Of a stretch of DNA of 64,000 nt, positions 1 to 9,172 are shown one piece after another. Source of the DNA: Rhodobacter sp. SY28-1. GTDB taxonomy: Bacteria; Pseudomonadota; Alphaproteobacteria; Rhodobacterales; Rhodobacteraceae. The position numbers and the translations under genes are program-made. How positions within the stretch are numbered: position 1 is the first letter of the stretch; every line of letters starts with the position of its first letter. The notes under the pieces were generated by a model. It did no database searches. It saw nothing but the letters and a program-made list of their open reading frames with translations, and was not told the origin of the DNA. The stretch spans positions 248,001 through 312,000 of the forward strand of contig NZ_STGH01000002.1 in assembly GCF_005222785.1 (NCBI RefSeq). Direction: 5' to 3'.

Positions 1-393
1 CTGCATCACGACGGCATCCGCGCCGACCGGGATCGGGGCGCCGGTGAAGATGCGGCTGGCTTGCAGACCTGACAGCGGCGCGGCTGTCTGCCCGGCGGGA
101 ATACGCGCGGCGACGGGCACGTCCCACGGACCCTGACCGGTCAAGGCAGACGTTGCGACTGCATAACCATCCATCGCGGAATTGTCGAAAGGCGGTGTGG
201 GTAGAAGCGCTGTGACCGGGTCGGCAAGGATGCGGCCAAGGGCGTTATCGGTCGCAAGAAGCTCGGTTCCCGTGACCGCAGTCGTCCGGTCGCGGATCAG
301 TGCCAGGGCGTCATCGACGCTGAGGAGGGCTTTGGCCGTGTCGCGCCGGTCGCAGCCACAGCCTGACGTGCCGATGGGGTGCAGGATCGTCAT
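1..393 (-). CDS. moeA: Molybdopterin molybdenumtransferase MoeA (N-terminal part; runs off the window)
   Basis: The visible 131 codons give the N-terminus of MoeA, which inserts molybdate into adenylylated molybdopterin in the cytoplasm. The family hallmark DNSAMDGYAV lies near residue 70, and FTGAPIPVGADAVV follows just before the window edge. A short Cys/Asp-rich leader (GTSGCGCDRRD) comes first. The ATG overlaps the stop of the carbonic anhydrase gene as ATGA, so the two are probably translationally coupled. The position at the end of a nitrate reductase operon fits a role in supplying molybdenum cofactor to NarG. The C-terminal half is outside the window. Confidence 0.9.
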   Translation of the reverse strand, partial: MTILHPIGTSGCGCDRRDTAKALLSVDDALALIRDRTTAVTGTELLATDNALGRILADPVTALLPTPPFDNSAMDGYAVATSALTGQGPWDVPVAARIPAGQTAAPLSGLQASRIFTGAPIPVGADAVVMQ

Positions 394-1007
394 TCCGCTG
401 CCTCCTCTTTGAAATGGCCCGGCCCGATGGTGCAGTCCAGATCGCGCAGGCGGCCATCTTTCAGGCCGTAGATCAGACCGTGGACGCGAACATTCGCGCC
501 GCGCCGCCACGCCCGCTGCAGGATCGGCGTCTCGCAGACGCGGCGCACACCTTCGACCACGTTGAATTCGGCCAGACGGTCGCGCCGGCCTTCCATGTCC
601 GGTTCGCGACCCAGATCAACGGCATAGGCCCGCGCCAGACGTCGGATCGGTTCAAGCCAGTGGTCCACCAGACCATGCGGCAGGTCCTCGGTCGCGGCCT
701 TGATCCCGCCGCAGCCGTAATGGCCGCAGACGATGATTTCCCGCACCTTCAGCGCCTCGACCGCGAATTCCAGCGACGAAAGCAGGTTCATGTCGGACGA
801 GTGGATGATGTTTGCGACGTTGCGGTGGACGAAGACCTCGCCCGGATCCAGACCCGCGACCACGTTGGCGGGCACCCGGCTGTCGGAACAGCCGATCCAG
901 AAATATTCAGGCGCCTGCAGGGCGGCAAGCCGGGTGAAGTAGTCGGGCTCCTGGGCCTGCCGGTTTGCCGACCAGATTCGGTTGCGTGCCATCAGGTCAT
1001 TCAGCAT
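390..1007 (-). CDS. Beta-class carbonic anhydrase
   Basis: This gene encodes 205 residues of a zinc enzyme interconverting CO2 and bicarbonate. The first zinc-site signature is CSDSR with a preceding YFWIG strand, and the second is the HxxC pair in CGHYGCGG, both typical of beta carbonic anhydrases. An ATG five codons upstream (1022) is possible, but the ATG at 1007 has GGAG seven bases before it and is preferred. The gene overlaps the end of the hemerythrin gene and the start of moeA by a few bases, so it belongs to the nar transcription unit. Why nitrate respiration would need it is inference: perhaps bicarbonate or pH balance. Confidence 0.9.
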   Translation of the reverse strand: MLNDLMARNRIWSANRQAQEPDYFTRLAALQAPEYFWIGCSDSRVPANVVAGLDPGEVFVHRNVANIIHSSDMNLLSSLEFAVEALKVREIIVCGHYGCGGIKAATEDLPHGLVDHWLEPIRRLARAYAVDLGREPDMEGRRDRLAEFNVVEGVRRVCETPILQRAWRRGANVRVHGLIYGLKDGRLRDLDCTIGPGHFKEEAAE

Positions 1008-1581
1008 CAGGTGTCTCCGCATAGGGGGACAGGCCCCGGCGCGCCCGCATCTGGCGGGACAGTTTTTGCAGATCGCGTCGCGTCAGCCGGGCGCGGGCGA
1101 TGGGCAGCAGGATGGCGTTTTCGGCGGCAAGGTGACGGCGCACATGACCCGCAAACCGTGTCAGCAACTGGCGATCTTCGGGAGTCAGCCCGGACCCGGT
1201 ATCCAGGCAGCGGGCAAGGGCCGACCGAAGTCCGGGCAAGAGGCCTGTTGCTTCGTCCAGATCAGTGCGGATCCGGGAGATCGCGCGGGCGATGCCGTCT
1301 TCTGCGGGGCAGCGGCGGGCAAGCAGAGGAAAAAGGTCCTCGGCCTCATCCCGCATGTGGATGTTCAGCTCTTCGTTCACAAAGCGCAGGACGGTTCGCG
1401 CGGCAGAGGGATCAAAGGACGCGGACAGGGCCAGCCAGTCGATCACGGAACACACCTGACGCTCGCGCAGATGATCAGCGCAGAGAAAGTCCAAAGGGGT
1501 CGCAAGCAGCGAGAGGTCGGTCGGCGACAGTCCGTCGCCGCGCCGTGCGATCTGCGTCTGCGAGGAATTCTGGCCCTTCAT
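997..1581 (-). CDS. Hemerythrin-like (HHE) domain protein
   Basis: This 194-residue protein is rich in helices and contains the His/Glu pattern of HHE cation-binding proteins: CADHLRERQ near the start, NEELNIHMRDEAEDLFP in the middle and HVRRHLAAENAILLP near the C-terminus. Such proteins bind a di-iron centre and in denitrifiers are linked to NO or oxygen handling. It lies between a peptidyl-prolyl isomerase and the carbonic anhydrase in the nar operon, 18 bases after the isomerase stop. Its exact ligand is not known from sequence. Confidence 0.75.
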   Translation of the reverse strand: MKGQNSSQTQIARRGDGLSPTDLSLLATPLDFLCADHLRERQVCSVIDWLALSASFDPSAARTVLRFVNEELNIHMRDEAEDLFPLLARRCPAEDGIARAISRIRTDLDEATGLLPGLRSALARCLDTGSGLTPEDRQLLTRFAGHVRRHLAAENAILLPIARARLTRRDLQKLSRQMRARRGLSPYAETPDAE

Positions 1582-1599
1582 GCCTACCCCTCGTGCTTT

Positions 1600-2403
1600 T
1601 CAGATCGGTTCCAGGCTTGCGCCGGTGATCTGCGCGCCTTTGGCCAAACCTGCGATGTAGTCCCGCGACGCACGCGCCCAGGCCGCCTTTTCCAGCGCCT
1701 GAGCAATCTTCGGGCGCACCGTGTCAAAGGGCAGCACCTGACCCGGCGCAATCGCGTTCAGACGGATGATGTGCCAACCATGGCGCGACAGAACCGGCGC
1801 GGGCGTCATGGTGCCCTCGGCCAGGTTGCGCAGGGCGGCCTCGAACTCGGGCACGGTGTCGCCGGGGCCAAGCTGGCCCAGATGGCCGCCTTGCGCCTTT
1901 GACCCGCAATCGCTTTCGCGGGCGGCATTGGCAAAGCCTTTGGCATCGCCGTCCAGCCGGACCAGCACGGCCTTGGCGCGGGTCTCGGCCACGGCGGTTT
2001 CCGCATCGTCGCGCGGGTCGCAGGCGCACAGGATGTGCGACACGTCCCACAAGGGGGCTGACCGGAACCGTTCAGGGTCCTTGGCCCATTCGGCCTGCAC
2101 ATCGGCATCCGTCACCGGAGCGATGGACAGCGCGTCGTCCAGAAGCGCGCGGATCAATGCCTCATCTTCGGTCTCGACCCGGCCGGGGGACAGCTCTTCC
2201 GGGTCCGGCTGCAGTCCGCGCGCCCGAGCCTCTTGCAAGAGAAGGGTTCGGATCGCCAGTGCCTGCGCCGCCTTGCGCCAGGCAATGCCGGGCTTGTCCT
2301 TGGGCGCGCTGTGGTTCTGGGCCTCGGCAGCAATCGCCGCCGAGGGGATGGTTTCGCCGTTCACGACGACTTCGGGGAAAAGGGCCATGTTCATCGCGAT
2401 CAC
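1600..2403 (-). CDS. Parvulin-type peptidyl-prolyl cis-trans isomerase
   Basis: The 267-residue protein has an N-terminal helical chaperone-like part and a rotamase core from about residue 120: VSHILCACD, then GSKAQGGHLGQLGPGDTVPEFEAA and HGWHIIRLN, which are the PpiC/parvulin landmarks. No signal peptide is apparent, so it may act in the cytoplasm, as the NifM-like branch does on metalloenzymes. The start overlaps the narI stop as ATGA; alternative in-frame ATGs occur at codons 4 and 6. Location in the operon suggests help in folding or maturing the nitrate reductase (inference). Confidence 0.85.
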   Translation of the reverse strand: MIAMNMALFPEVVVNGETIPSAAIAAEAQNHSAPKDKPGIAWRKAAQALAIRTLLLQEARARGLQPDPEELSPGRVETEDEALIRALLDDALSIAPVTDADVQAEWAKDPERFRSAPLWDVSHILCACDPRDDAETAVAETRAKAVLVRLDGDAKGFANAARESDCGSKAQGGHLGQLGPGDTVPEFEAALRNLAEGTMTPAPVLSRHGWHIIRLNAIAPGQVLPFDTVRPKIAQALEKAAWARASRDYIAGLAKGAQITGASLEPI

Positions 2404-3185
2404 TCCGCCGGTGTGGTGGCTTTGGGGCCGGATTTGCCTTGCCGGGCGTCATAGTCGCGGCGGCGTTCATCCAGCGGGCGACGGCGGCGTGAGCGCACGA
2501 TCTGGTAGCCGGGCCGGGTCAGGAGATAGCGGAAGGGCGCGGCAAAGCCGGACCAGATGTGCACCAGCCGGGTGAAGGGGAACAGCATGGTGATGATCAG
2601 GCCAAGGAAGATGTGCAGCTTGAACAGCCAGTGCACATCCACCACGGTGACCCAGGCGTTCACGTTCCAGGTGACCACGCTTTGCGACCATTCCATGAAG
2701 CGGATCATTTCGGCCCCGTCCATGTGTTGCAGCGACTGGGTGATCGTCAGCAGGCCGATGGCAAGCTGCAGCCAGATCAGCAGCAGGATCAGGATGTCCA
2801 ACGTTGTCGAGGTGGCGCGGATGCGGGGGTCGGTCAGGCGGCGGTGGATCAGCATCGTGCCGCCGATCAGCGCGGCAAGGCCCGCCGGACCGCCGATCAG
2901 CACGGCCAGCCATTGCTTCAGCCCGTAGGGCACGCCAAGCGCATCCAGCACCCAGACCGGGGTGAAAAGGCCGACAAGGTGGCCAAAGAACACCGTCAGG
3001 ATGCCGACATGGAACAGGATTGATCCCCAGATCAGTTGCTTCTTGCGCAAAAGCTGGCTGGAGGAGCTTTTCCAGGTGAAGGGGTCGCGTTCATAGCGCG
3101 CGATGGAGCCGACAAGGAACACGGTCAGCGCGACATAGGGCATGACCCCGAAGATGACGAAGTTGATGTCGAAATCGCCGAACAT
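2400..3185 (-). CDS. narI: Respiratory nitrate reductase gamma subunit (cytochrome b)
   Basis: NarI is the membrane dihaem subunit that takes electrons from quinol and passes them to NarH. The 261-residue protein has five hydrophobic segments. The candidate haem-ligand histidines are in the second segment (LFHVGILTVFFGHLVG) and in the last one (VHWLFKLHIFLG and TRLVHIWSG). The C-terminus is basic and cytoplasmic. It starts one base after the narJ stop and overlaps the isomerase start, within a tight narKGHJI operon. Confidence 0.97.
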   Translation of the reverse strand: MFGDFDINFVIFGVMPYVALTVFLVGSIARYERDPFTWKSSSSQLLRKKQLIWGSILFHVGILTVFFGHLVGLFTPVWVLDALGVPYGLKQWLAVLIGGPAGLAALIGGTMLIHRRLTDPRIRATSTTLDILILLLIWLQLAIGLLTITQSLQHMDGAEMIRFMEWSQSVVTWNVNAWVTVVDVHWLFKLHIFLGLIITMLFPFTRLVHIWSGFAAPFRYLLTRPGYQIVRSRRRRPLDERRRDYDARQGKSGPKATTPAE

Positions 3186-3186
3186 G

Positions 3187-3888
3187 TCATGCGCTCCTGT
3201 TCAGGGGGTTGGGGGCTGGCTTGTCCATGGTGGCCAGCATGTCGCGGACCTGCGGGCAGCCAGCGTTTGGGTCGGGCCCGAAGGTCACTTCGGTTTCCTC
3301 CCACACCGCATCCAGCGCGGTGAGATCGGTCGGATCGTCGTCGGCCTGCGCCAGCATTCCCGCCACGGCTTCGACATCGGCCTGTCCGCCTGCCAGCTGG
3401 GAAAGAGCGGCGAACGCGGCGTCATATCCGCTTTCGCGCCGGACCAGACGGGTTGCGAGAGCGTCAAGGATATGCGCCGCGTCCGCCAAGGTTTCCTGCG
3501 CTTCGGCAAAGGGACGCGTCGACAGGAATTCCAGCAGCACCGGCAGGTGGTCGGGCAGTTCCGTGGTGGCAGGCTCAAAACCCGCCGCCCGGTAGGTTTC
3601 GATCAGGCTGACCATCGCACCGCCCCGGTCCCGGCTTTCGCCGTGGACATGTTCGAAGAGGTTCAATGACAGCGTGCGTGAGCGGTCGAACAGCATGACA
3701 TAGCTTTCCTGCACGTCGAACAGGTCACCCTGTCCGAGGTTGCTGGTCAGCCGTTGCAACGCCGCACGGGTTGCGGGCTTCAACCGGGGATCGGCGGCCA
3801 GTACAGACCCAATCTCGGGCATGGCCTCCTGCAGTTCCGCCGTCGGATAGCTGAGGATCAGTGACAGTGCCTTGAGTGTGCGGTCCAT
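3187..3888 (-). CDS. narJ: Nitrate reductase molybdenum cofactor assembly chaperone NarJ
   Basis: NarJ binds apo-NarG and holds it until the cofactor and Fe-S clusters are inserted; it is not part of the final enzyme. The 233-residue all-helical protein has the usual family landmarks, YPTAELQEA near the start, a long helical hairpin and LPDHLPVLLEFLS in the middle. Its ATG overlaps the narH stop (TGATG), indicating translational coupling. Confidence 0.96.
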   Translation of the reverse strand: MDRTLKALSLILSYPTAELQEAMPEIGSVLAADPRLKPATRAALQRLTSNLGQGDLFDVQESYVMLFDRSRTLSLNLFEHVHGESRDRGGAMVSLIETYRAAGFEPATTELPDHLPVLLEFLSTRPFAEAQETLADAAHILDALATRLVRRESGYDAAFAALSQLAGGQADVEAVAGMLAQADDDPTDLTALDAVWEETEVTFGPDPNAGCPQVRDMLATMDKPAPNPLNRSA

Positions 3889-5414
3889 CAGAATGACTCC
3901 AGCGGAAGGGCGAAGGACTTCTTCTTGCCGCCGAACAGGCTGGTCTTGCCAGTTTCGCCCGAGGAACAGCCGTTGCCGTCGGTGAACCCGCAGCCGCCCC
4001 GGATATCCGCGCCGGCTTCGTTCTGTTCGCGGTGCGCGGTGGGGATGGCGAAGCGGTCTTCGTAGTCGGCGATGGCCATGATCTTGTACATGTCCTCGAT
4101 CATCCGGCCCGACATGCCGACGCGGGCCGCGATGCCTTCGTCGCGGACGCCGTCAACGGTCAGCGCCCGCATGTAAAGGCGCATGGCGGACATGCGCTCC
4201 AACGCGTGGACGATGGGTTCTTCGTCGCCTGCCGTCAGCATGTTGGCGAGGTACTGCACCGGGATGCGCAAGCTGCGCACATCGGGCATCTGGTCGCTCA
4301 TCGCGATCTGACCGGCCTGGGCCGCGTTCTGGATCGGCGACAGCGGCGGGATGTACCAGACCATCGGCAGGGTGCGGTATTCGGGATGCAGCGGGAAGGC
4401 GACCTTCCATTCCATCGCCATTTTCCAGATCGGGCTGACCTTGGCGGATTCGATCCAGTCCTCCGGCACGCCATCACGGCGGGCGGCGGCGATCACTTCG
4501 GGGTCGTTAGGGTCAAGGAACACATCCAGCTGCGCGCCGTAGAGGTCGGTCTCGCGTTCCGCGCTGGCGGCGGCCTCGATCTTGTCGGCGTCGTAGAGGA
4601 TCACCCCCAGATAGCGGATGCGCCCGACGCAGGTTTCCGAACAGACGGTGGGCTGGCCGGACTCAATCCGCGGATAGCAGAAGGTGCATTTCTCGGATTT
4701 GCCGGATTCCCAGTTGTAATAGACCTTCTTGTACGGGCAGCCGGTGATGCACATCCGCCAGCCGCGGCACTTTTCCTGGTCGATCAGCACGATGCCGTCT
4801 TCCTCGCGCTTGTAGATCGCGCCCGAGGGGCAGGAGGCGGCGCAGGTCGGGTTCAGGCAGTGTTCGCACAGGCGCGGCAGATACATCATGAAGGTATTCT
4901 CATACTCTCCGTAGATCTGCTTCTGGATGTTCTCGAAGTTGTAGTCCTTGGACCGTTTCGAGAATTCGCCGCCCAGGATTTCCTCCCAGTTCGGGCCCTT
5001 TTCGATCTTCTCCATCCTTTCGCCCGTGATCTTGGAGCGGGGGCGCGCGGTGGGGAAGGCGTTCATGTCGGGCGCGGATTTCAGGTGGTCATAGTCGAAA
5101 TCGAACGGCTCATAGTAGTCGTCGATTTCCGGCATCGAGGGGTTGGCGAAGATGTTCGCCAGAATCCGCCATTTCGACCCCTGCTTGGGGTGCAGCTTGC
5201 CCGATTTCGATCGCGACCAGCCGCCATTCCAGCGCTTCTGGTTTTCCCAGTCGGTCGGATAGCCGGTACCGGGCTTAGTTTCGACGTTGTTGAACCAAGC
5301 GTACTCGACGCCTTCGCGGCTGGTCCAGACGTTCTTGCAGGTGACGGAACAGGTGTGACAGCCGATGCACTTGTCCAGGTTCAGAACTTTGCCGATTTGC
5401 GCGCGAACTTTCAT
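3888..5414 (-). CDS. narH: Respiratory nitrate reductase beta subunit (iron-sulfur)
   Basis: NarH carries electrons from NarI haem to NarG through four Fe-S clusters. The cysteine groups are visible in order: CIGCHTCSVTCK at residues 16-27, CEHCLNPTCAASCP, CRGWRMCITGCP and CTFCYPRI with CSETC. Trp replaces one Cys in the third group, as expected for the [3Fe-4S] cluster. Length 508 matches the family. The start overlaps the narG stop as ATGA. The Cys/Gly-rich C-terminal stretch (GGCGFTDGNGCSSGE) is common in alphaproteobacterial NarH. Confidence 0.97.
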   Translation of the reverse strand: MKVRAQIGKVLNLDKCIGCHTCSVTCKNVWTSREGVEYAWFNNVETKPGTGYPTDWENQKRWNGGWSRSKSGKLHPKQGSKWRILANIFANPSMPEIDDYYEPFDFDYDHLKSAPDMNAFPTARPRSKITGERMEKIEKGPNWEEILGGEFSKRSKDYNFENIQKQIYGEYENTFMMYLPRLCEHCLNPTCAASCPSGAIYKREEDGIVLIDQEKCRGWRMCITGCPYKKVYYNWESGKSEKCTFCYPRIESGQPTVCSETCVGRIRYLGVILYDADKIEAAASAERETDLYGAQLDVFLDPNDPEVIAAARRDGVPEDWIESAKVSPIWKMAMEWKVAFPLHPEYRTLPMVWYIPPLSPIQNAAQAGQIAMSDQMPDVRSLRIPVQYLANMLTAGDEEPIVHALERMSAMRLYMRALTVDGVRDEGIAARVGMSGRMIEDMYKIMAIADYEDRFAIPTAHREQNEAGADIRGGCGFTDGNGCSSGETGKTSLFGGKKKSFALPLESF

Positions 5415-8400
5415 TCCGCTGCCTCCACATTGCGGGTTGCGGGCGTATCCAGCCAGTCAACTTTCTTCATTTTCCGCACGATCACGAACTCGTCGCGGTT
5501 GCTGCCGACGGTGCCGTAGTAGTTGAACCCGTAGGACAATTGCGCATAGCCGCCGATCATGTGGGTGGGCTTCAGCGTTGTGCGGGTGACCGAGTTGTGG
5601 ATGCCGCCGCGATTGCCAGTCTTTTCCGATCCGGGCGTGTTCACGATCTTTTCCTGCGCGTGGTACATGAAGAGCGTGCCCTGCTTGATGCGCTGGGACA
5701 CCACCACCCGCGCGGTCAGCGCGCCGTTGCTGTTGTAGGCCTCGACCCAGTCGTTATCGACCAGCCCGGCCTTCTTGGCATCGACCTCGGACATCCAGAC
5801 CACCGGCCCGCCGCGGTTCAGCGTCAGCATCAGAAGGTTGTCTGTATAGGTGGAATGGATGCCCCATTTCTGGTGCGGCGTGATGAAGTTCAGCACGACA
5901 TGCGGGTTGCCCTCGGCTGCGTCGTTGTTGACGGCCTTGGTGATGGTCTTCAGGTCCACCGGCGGGCGATAGCTGACGAAACCTTCGCCGAAGGCCCGCA
6001 TCCAGAGGTGATCCTGATACAGCTGCTGGCGGCCGGTCAGGGTGCGCCACGGGATCAGCTCGTGCACGTTGGTATAGCCCGCGTTGTAGCAGACCGTTTC
6101 CGATTCAATCCCCGACCAGGTGGGACTGGAGATGATCTTGCGCGGTTGCGCCGCGATGTCGCGGAAGCGGATCTTGGTGTGATGCGCGCCTTCGGCAAGG
6201 TGGGCATGGTGGCGGCCGGTGGGTTTTTCCAGCTCTTCCCACGCCTTGACGGCCACTTCGCCGTTGGTTTCGGGGGCCAGCATCAGGATCATTTCCGCCG
6301 CCTGAATAGCGGTATCCAGCTTGGCGAGACCATGCGACACGCCCTCATCGTGCACCACGCCGTTCAGATCGCGCAGCAGGCCAACCTCGACCTTGGTATC
6401 CCAGTTGATCCCCTTGCCGCCGTTGCCGAGTTTTTCCAGCAGCGGGCCGACCGAGGTGAACTTCTTGTAGAGGTTCGGATAATCCCGCTCGACCGCGATA
6501 TAGTTCGGCGCGGTCTTGCCGGGGATCAGGTCACATTCGCCCTTCTTCCAGTCGCGGACATGCGCCTGCGCCAACTCGCCGGGGGTGTCGTGCAGCAGGG
6601 GAAGCTGGACGATGTCGGTCTCAACCCCCAGCACTTCCGGGGCGACTTCGCTGAACTTCTTCGCGATGGACTTGAAGATTTCCCAGTCGGATTTCGACTC
6701 GTAGGCCGGGTCCACCGCCGCCTGCAGCGGGTGGATGAAGGGGTGCATGTCGGACGTGTTCAGGTCGTCCTTTTCGTACCAGCTGGCCGTCGGCAGCACG
6801 ATGTCGGAATAGACGCAGGTGGTGGACATCCGGAAGTCGATGGTCACCAGCAGGTCAAGTTTTCCCTTCGGCGCCTCGTCATGCCAGACGGCCTCGACCG
6901 GCTTGGCGTGACCTTCCTCGCCCAGATCCTTGCCCATCACGCCGTGATCGGTGCCCAGCAGGTGCTTGAGGAAGTATTCATGCCCCTTGCCCGACGACCC
7001 CAGCAGGTTCGAGCGCCAGACAAACAGGTTGCGCGGCCAGTTCTCCGGGGCGTCCGGGTCTTCGCAGGACATCTGCAGACGGCCTGCCTTCAACTCCTCG
7101 GCCACATAGGCCGGAATGGCCTTGCCTGCGGCCTTGGCCGCTTTCGACACCTCCAGCGGGTTGGTCTTCAGCTGCGGGGCCGAAGGCAGCCAGCCCATCC
7201 GTTCGGCGCGGATGTTGTAGTCGATCAGGGAGATATCCCAGTCGCCCTTGGGTGCGGTCGGCGACAGGATCTCGCCCGCGCGGAGCGTCTCATAGCGCCA
7301 CTGGTCGGTATGGGCATACCAGGCAGAGGTTGAGTTCATGTGCCGCGGCGGGCGGTTCCAGTCCAGCGCGAAGGCCAGAGGTGCCCAGCCGGTCTGCGGG
7401 CGCAGCTTCTCCTGCCCCACATAATGCGACCAGCCGCCGCCTTCCTGACCGATGCAACCGCACATCACCAGCATGTTGATGATGCCGCGGTAGTTCATGT
7501 CCATGTGGTACCAGTGGTTCAAACCGGCCCCGAGGATGACCATGCTTTTGCCATGGGTTTTTTCGGCATTGCCCGCGAATTCCCGCGCGACGGCGATGAT
7601 CTTCTCGCGCGCGACGCCGGTGATCTTTTCGGCCCACGCCGGGGTATAGGGGCTGTCGTCGTTGAAGTCCTTGGACACCCATTTGCCGCCAAGACCCCGG
7701 TCAAGGCCATAGTTGGCGCAGAAGAGGTCGAACACCGTGGCGACCAGTGCCTGCGACCCGTCAGCGAGGGTCACGCGGCGGGCTGGGATATTGCGGGTCA
7801 ACACCTCGGGGTGGTCGCATTTCACGAAATCGCCGGTTGCGACGCCGCCGAAATAGGGGAAGTCGACGCCGACAACCTCGTCATGATGCTCGTCCAGGAT
7901 CTGGCTGAGCCGCAGGTTCGCCTCGGCCCCCTTGGCACGTTGTTCCAGGTTCCACTTGCCCTCTTCGCCCCAGCGGAAACCGATGGAGCCGTTGGGGGCG
8001 ACGATCTGGCCCGAAGCCTCGTCATAAGCGACCGTCTTCCAGTCGGGGTTGTTGGTTTCGCCCAACTGACCCGCGAAATCCTCGGCCCGCAGCATGCGGC
8101 CGGGGACAAGGTGGCCGTCGCGGTCTTCCAGCCGGACCAGCATCGGCATGTCGGTGTATTTGCGGGCGTAGTCCTCGAAATACTCGGCCTGCCGATCCAG
8201 GTGATATTCGCGCAGGATCACATGGCCCATCGCCATCGCCATCGCCGCATCGGTGCCCGCCTGCGGGTTCAGCCAGATGTCGCCGAACTTGGCCGCTTCG
8301 GAATAGTCAGGGCTGACCACGGCGGACTTGGTGCCGCGATAGCGGACCTCGGTGTAGAAGTGCGCGTCAGGCGTACGGGTCTGCGGGACGTTCGAGCCCC

Positions 8401-9157
8401 AGAGCATCAGGAACCCGGCGTTGTACCAGTCGGCCGATTCCGGCACGTCGGTCTGTTCGCCCCAGGTCTGCGGGCTGGCGGGCGGCAAGTCGCAATACCA
8501 GTCGTAGAACGACATGCAGGTGCCGCCGAGAAGTGACAGATACCGCGAACCGGCGGCATAGCTGACCATCGACATCGCGGGGATCGGCGAGAAGCCGAAC
8601 ACCCGATCCGGGCCATGGGTCTTGGCGGTATAGGCATTGGCTGCGGCGATGATCTCGGTCGCCTCGTCCCAGGTGGCGCGCACGAAGCCGCCCTTGCCGC
8701 GCGTCTTGGTATAGCTGGCGCGCAATTTGGGATCGTTCTGGATCGCGGCCCAGGCAGCCACCGGAGCCATGGTGGGCCGCATCTTGCGCCAAGCCCGCAT
8801 CAGCGCGCCCCGGATCAGCGGGTTCTTCACCCGGTTGGCGGAATAGAGATACCAGCTGTAGGACGCCCCCCGTGCACAGCCGCGCGGTTCATGGTTCGGC
8901 AGGCCCGCCCGGGTGCGGGGGTAATCCGTCTGCTGCGTCTCCCAGGTGACGATCCCCGACTTGACGTAGATCTTCCACGAACAGGACCCGGTGCAGTTCA
9001 CCCCGTGGGTTGACCGCACGATCTTGTCGTGCCGCCAGCGGTTTCTGTAGGTGTCTTCCCAGTCGCGGTTTTCCCGCGTGGTTTGACCCCAGCCATCCGA
9101 GAATTGTTCCAACTCCTTGCTCTGGAAGAAGTTCAGTCTGTCGAGAAGGTGGCTCAT
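5411..9157 (-). CDS. narG: Respiratory nitrate reductase alpha subunit (catalytic, bis-MGD)
   Basis: NarG reduces nitrate to nitrite on the cytoplasmic side of the membrane. The 1248-residue protein starts with the FS0 cluster motif HGVNCTGSCSWK, in which His replaces the first Cys, as in all NarG. The molybdenum-ligand Asp region follows as YDWYCDLPPASP. The N-terminus has no twin-arginine signal, so the active site faces inward. The gene sits 15 bases after narK and is coupled to narH. Length and order are standard. Confidence 0.98.
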   Translation of the reverse strand: MSHLLDRLNFFQSKELEQFSDGWGQTTRENRDWEDTYRNRWRHDKIVRSTHGVNCTGSCSWKIYVKSGIVTWETQQTDYPRTRAGLPNHEPRGCARGASYSWYLYSANRVKNPLIRGALMRAWRKMRPTMAPVAAWAAIQNDPKLRASYTKTRGKGGFVRATWDEATEIIAAANAYTAKTHGPDRVFGFSPIPAMSMVSYAAGSRYLSLLGGTCMSFYDWYCDLPPASPQTWGEQTDVPESADWYNAGFLMLWGSNVPQTRTPDAHFYTEVRYRGTKSAVVSPDYSEAAKFGDIWLNPQAGTDAAMAMAMGHVILREYHLDRQAEYFEDYARKYTDMPMLVRLEDRDGHLVPGRMLRAEDFAGQLGETNNPDWKTVAYDEASGQIVAPNGSIGFRWGEEGKWNLEQRAKGAEANLRLSQILDEHHDEVVGVDFPYFGGVATGDFVKCDHPEVLTRNIPARRVTLADGSQALVATVFDLFCANYGLDRGLGGKWVSKDFNDDSPYTPAWAEKITGVAREKIIAVAREFAGNAEKTHGKSMVILGAGLNHWYHMDMNYRGIINMLVMCGCIGQEGGGWSHYVGQEKLRPQTGWAPLAFALDWNRPPRHMNSTSAWYAHTDQWRYETLRAGEILSPTAPKGDWDISLIDYNIRAERMGWLPSAPQLKTNPLEVSKAAKAAGKAIPAYVAEELKAGRLQMSCEDPDAPENWPRNLFVWRSNLLGSSGKGHEYFLKHLLGTDHGVMGKDLGEEGHAKPVEAVWHDEAPKGKLDLLVTIDFRMSTTCVYSDIVLPTASWYEKDDLNTSDMHPFIHPLQAAVDPAYESKSDWEIFKSIAKKFSEVAPEVLGVETDIVQLPLLHDTPGELAQAHVRDWKKGECDLIPGKTAPNYIAVERDYPNLYKKFTSVGPLLEKLGNGGKGINWDTKVEVGLLRDLNGVVHDEGVSHGLAKLDTAIQAAEMILMLAPETNGEVAVKAWEELEKPTGRHHAHLAEGAHHTKIRFRDIAAQPRKIISSPTWSGIESETVCYNAGYTNVHELIPWRTLTGRQQLYQDHLWMRAFGEGFVSYRPPVDLKTITKAVNNDAAEGNPHVVLNFITPHQKWGIHSTYTDNLLMLTLNRGGPVVWMSEVDAKKAGLVDNDWVEAYNSNGALTARVVVSQRIKQGTLFMYHAQEKIVNTPGSEKTGNRGGIHNSVTRTTLKPTHMIGGYAQLSYGFNYYGTVGSNRDEFVIVRKMKKVDWLDTPATRNVEAAE

Positions 9158-9172
9158 CTTGGCGTCCTTTCG

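Noticed and set aside
414-1628. Long rightward reading frames opposite the carbonic anhydrase and hemerythrin genes
   Set aside because: They are open only because of high GC; their products are Arg/Gly/Pro-rich with no family features, while the opposite strand encodes recognisable proteins.
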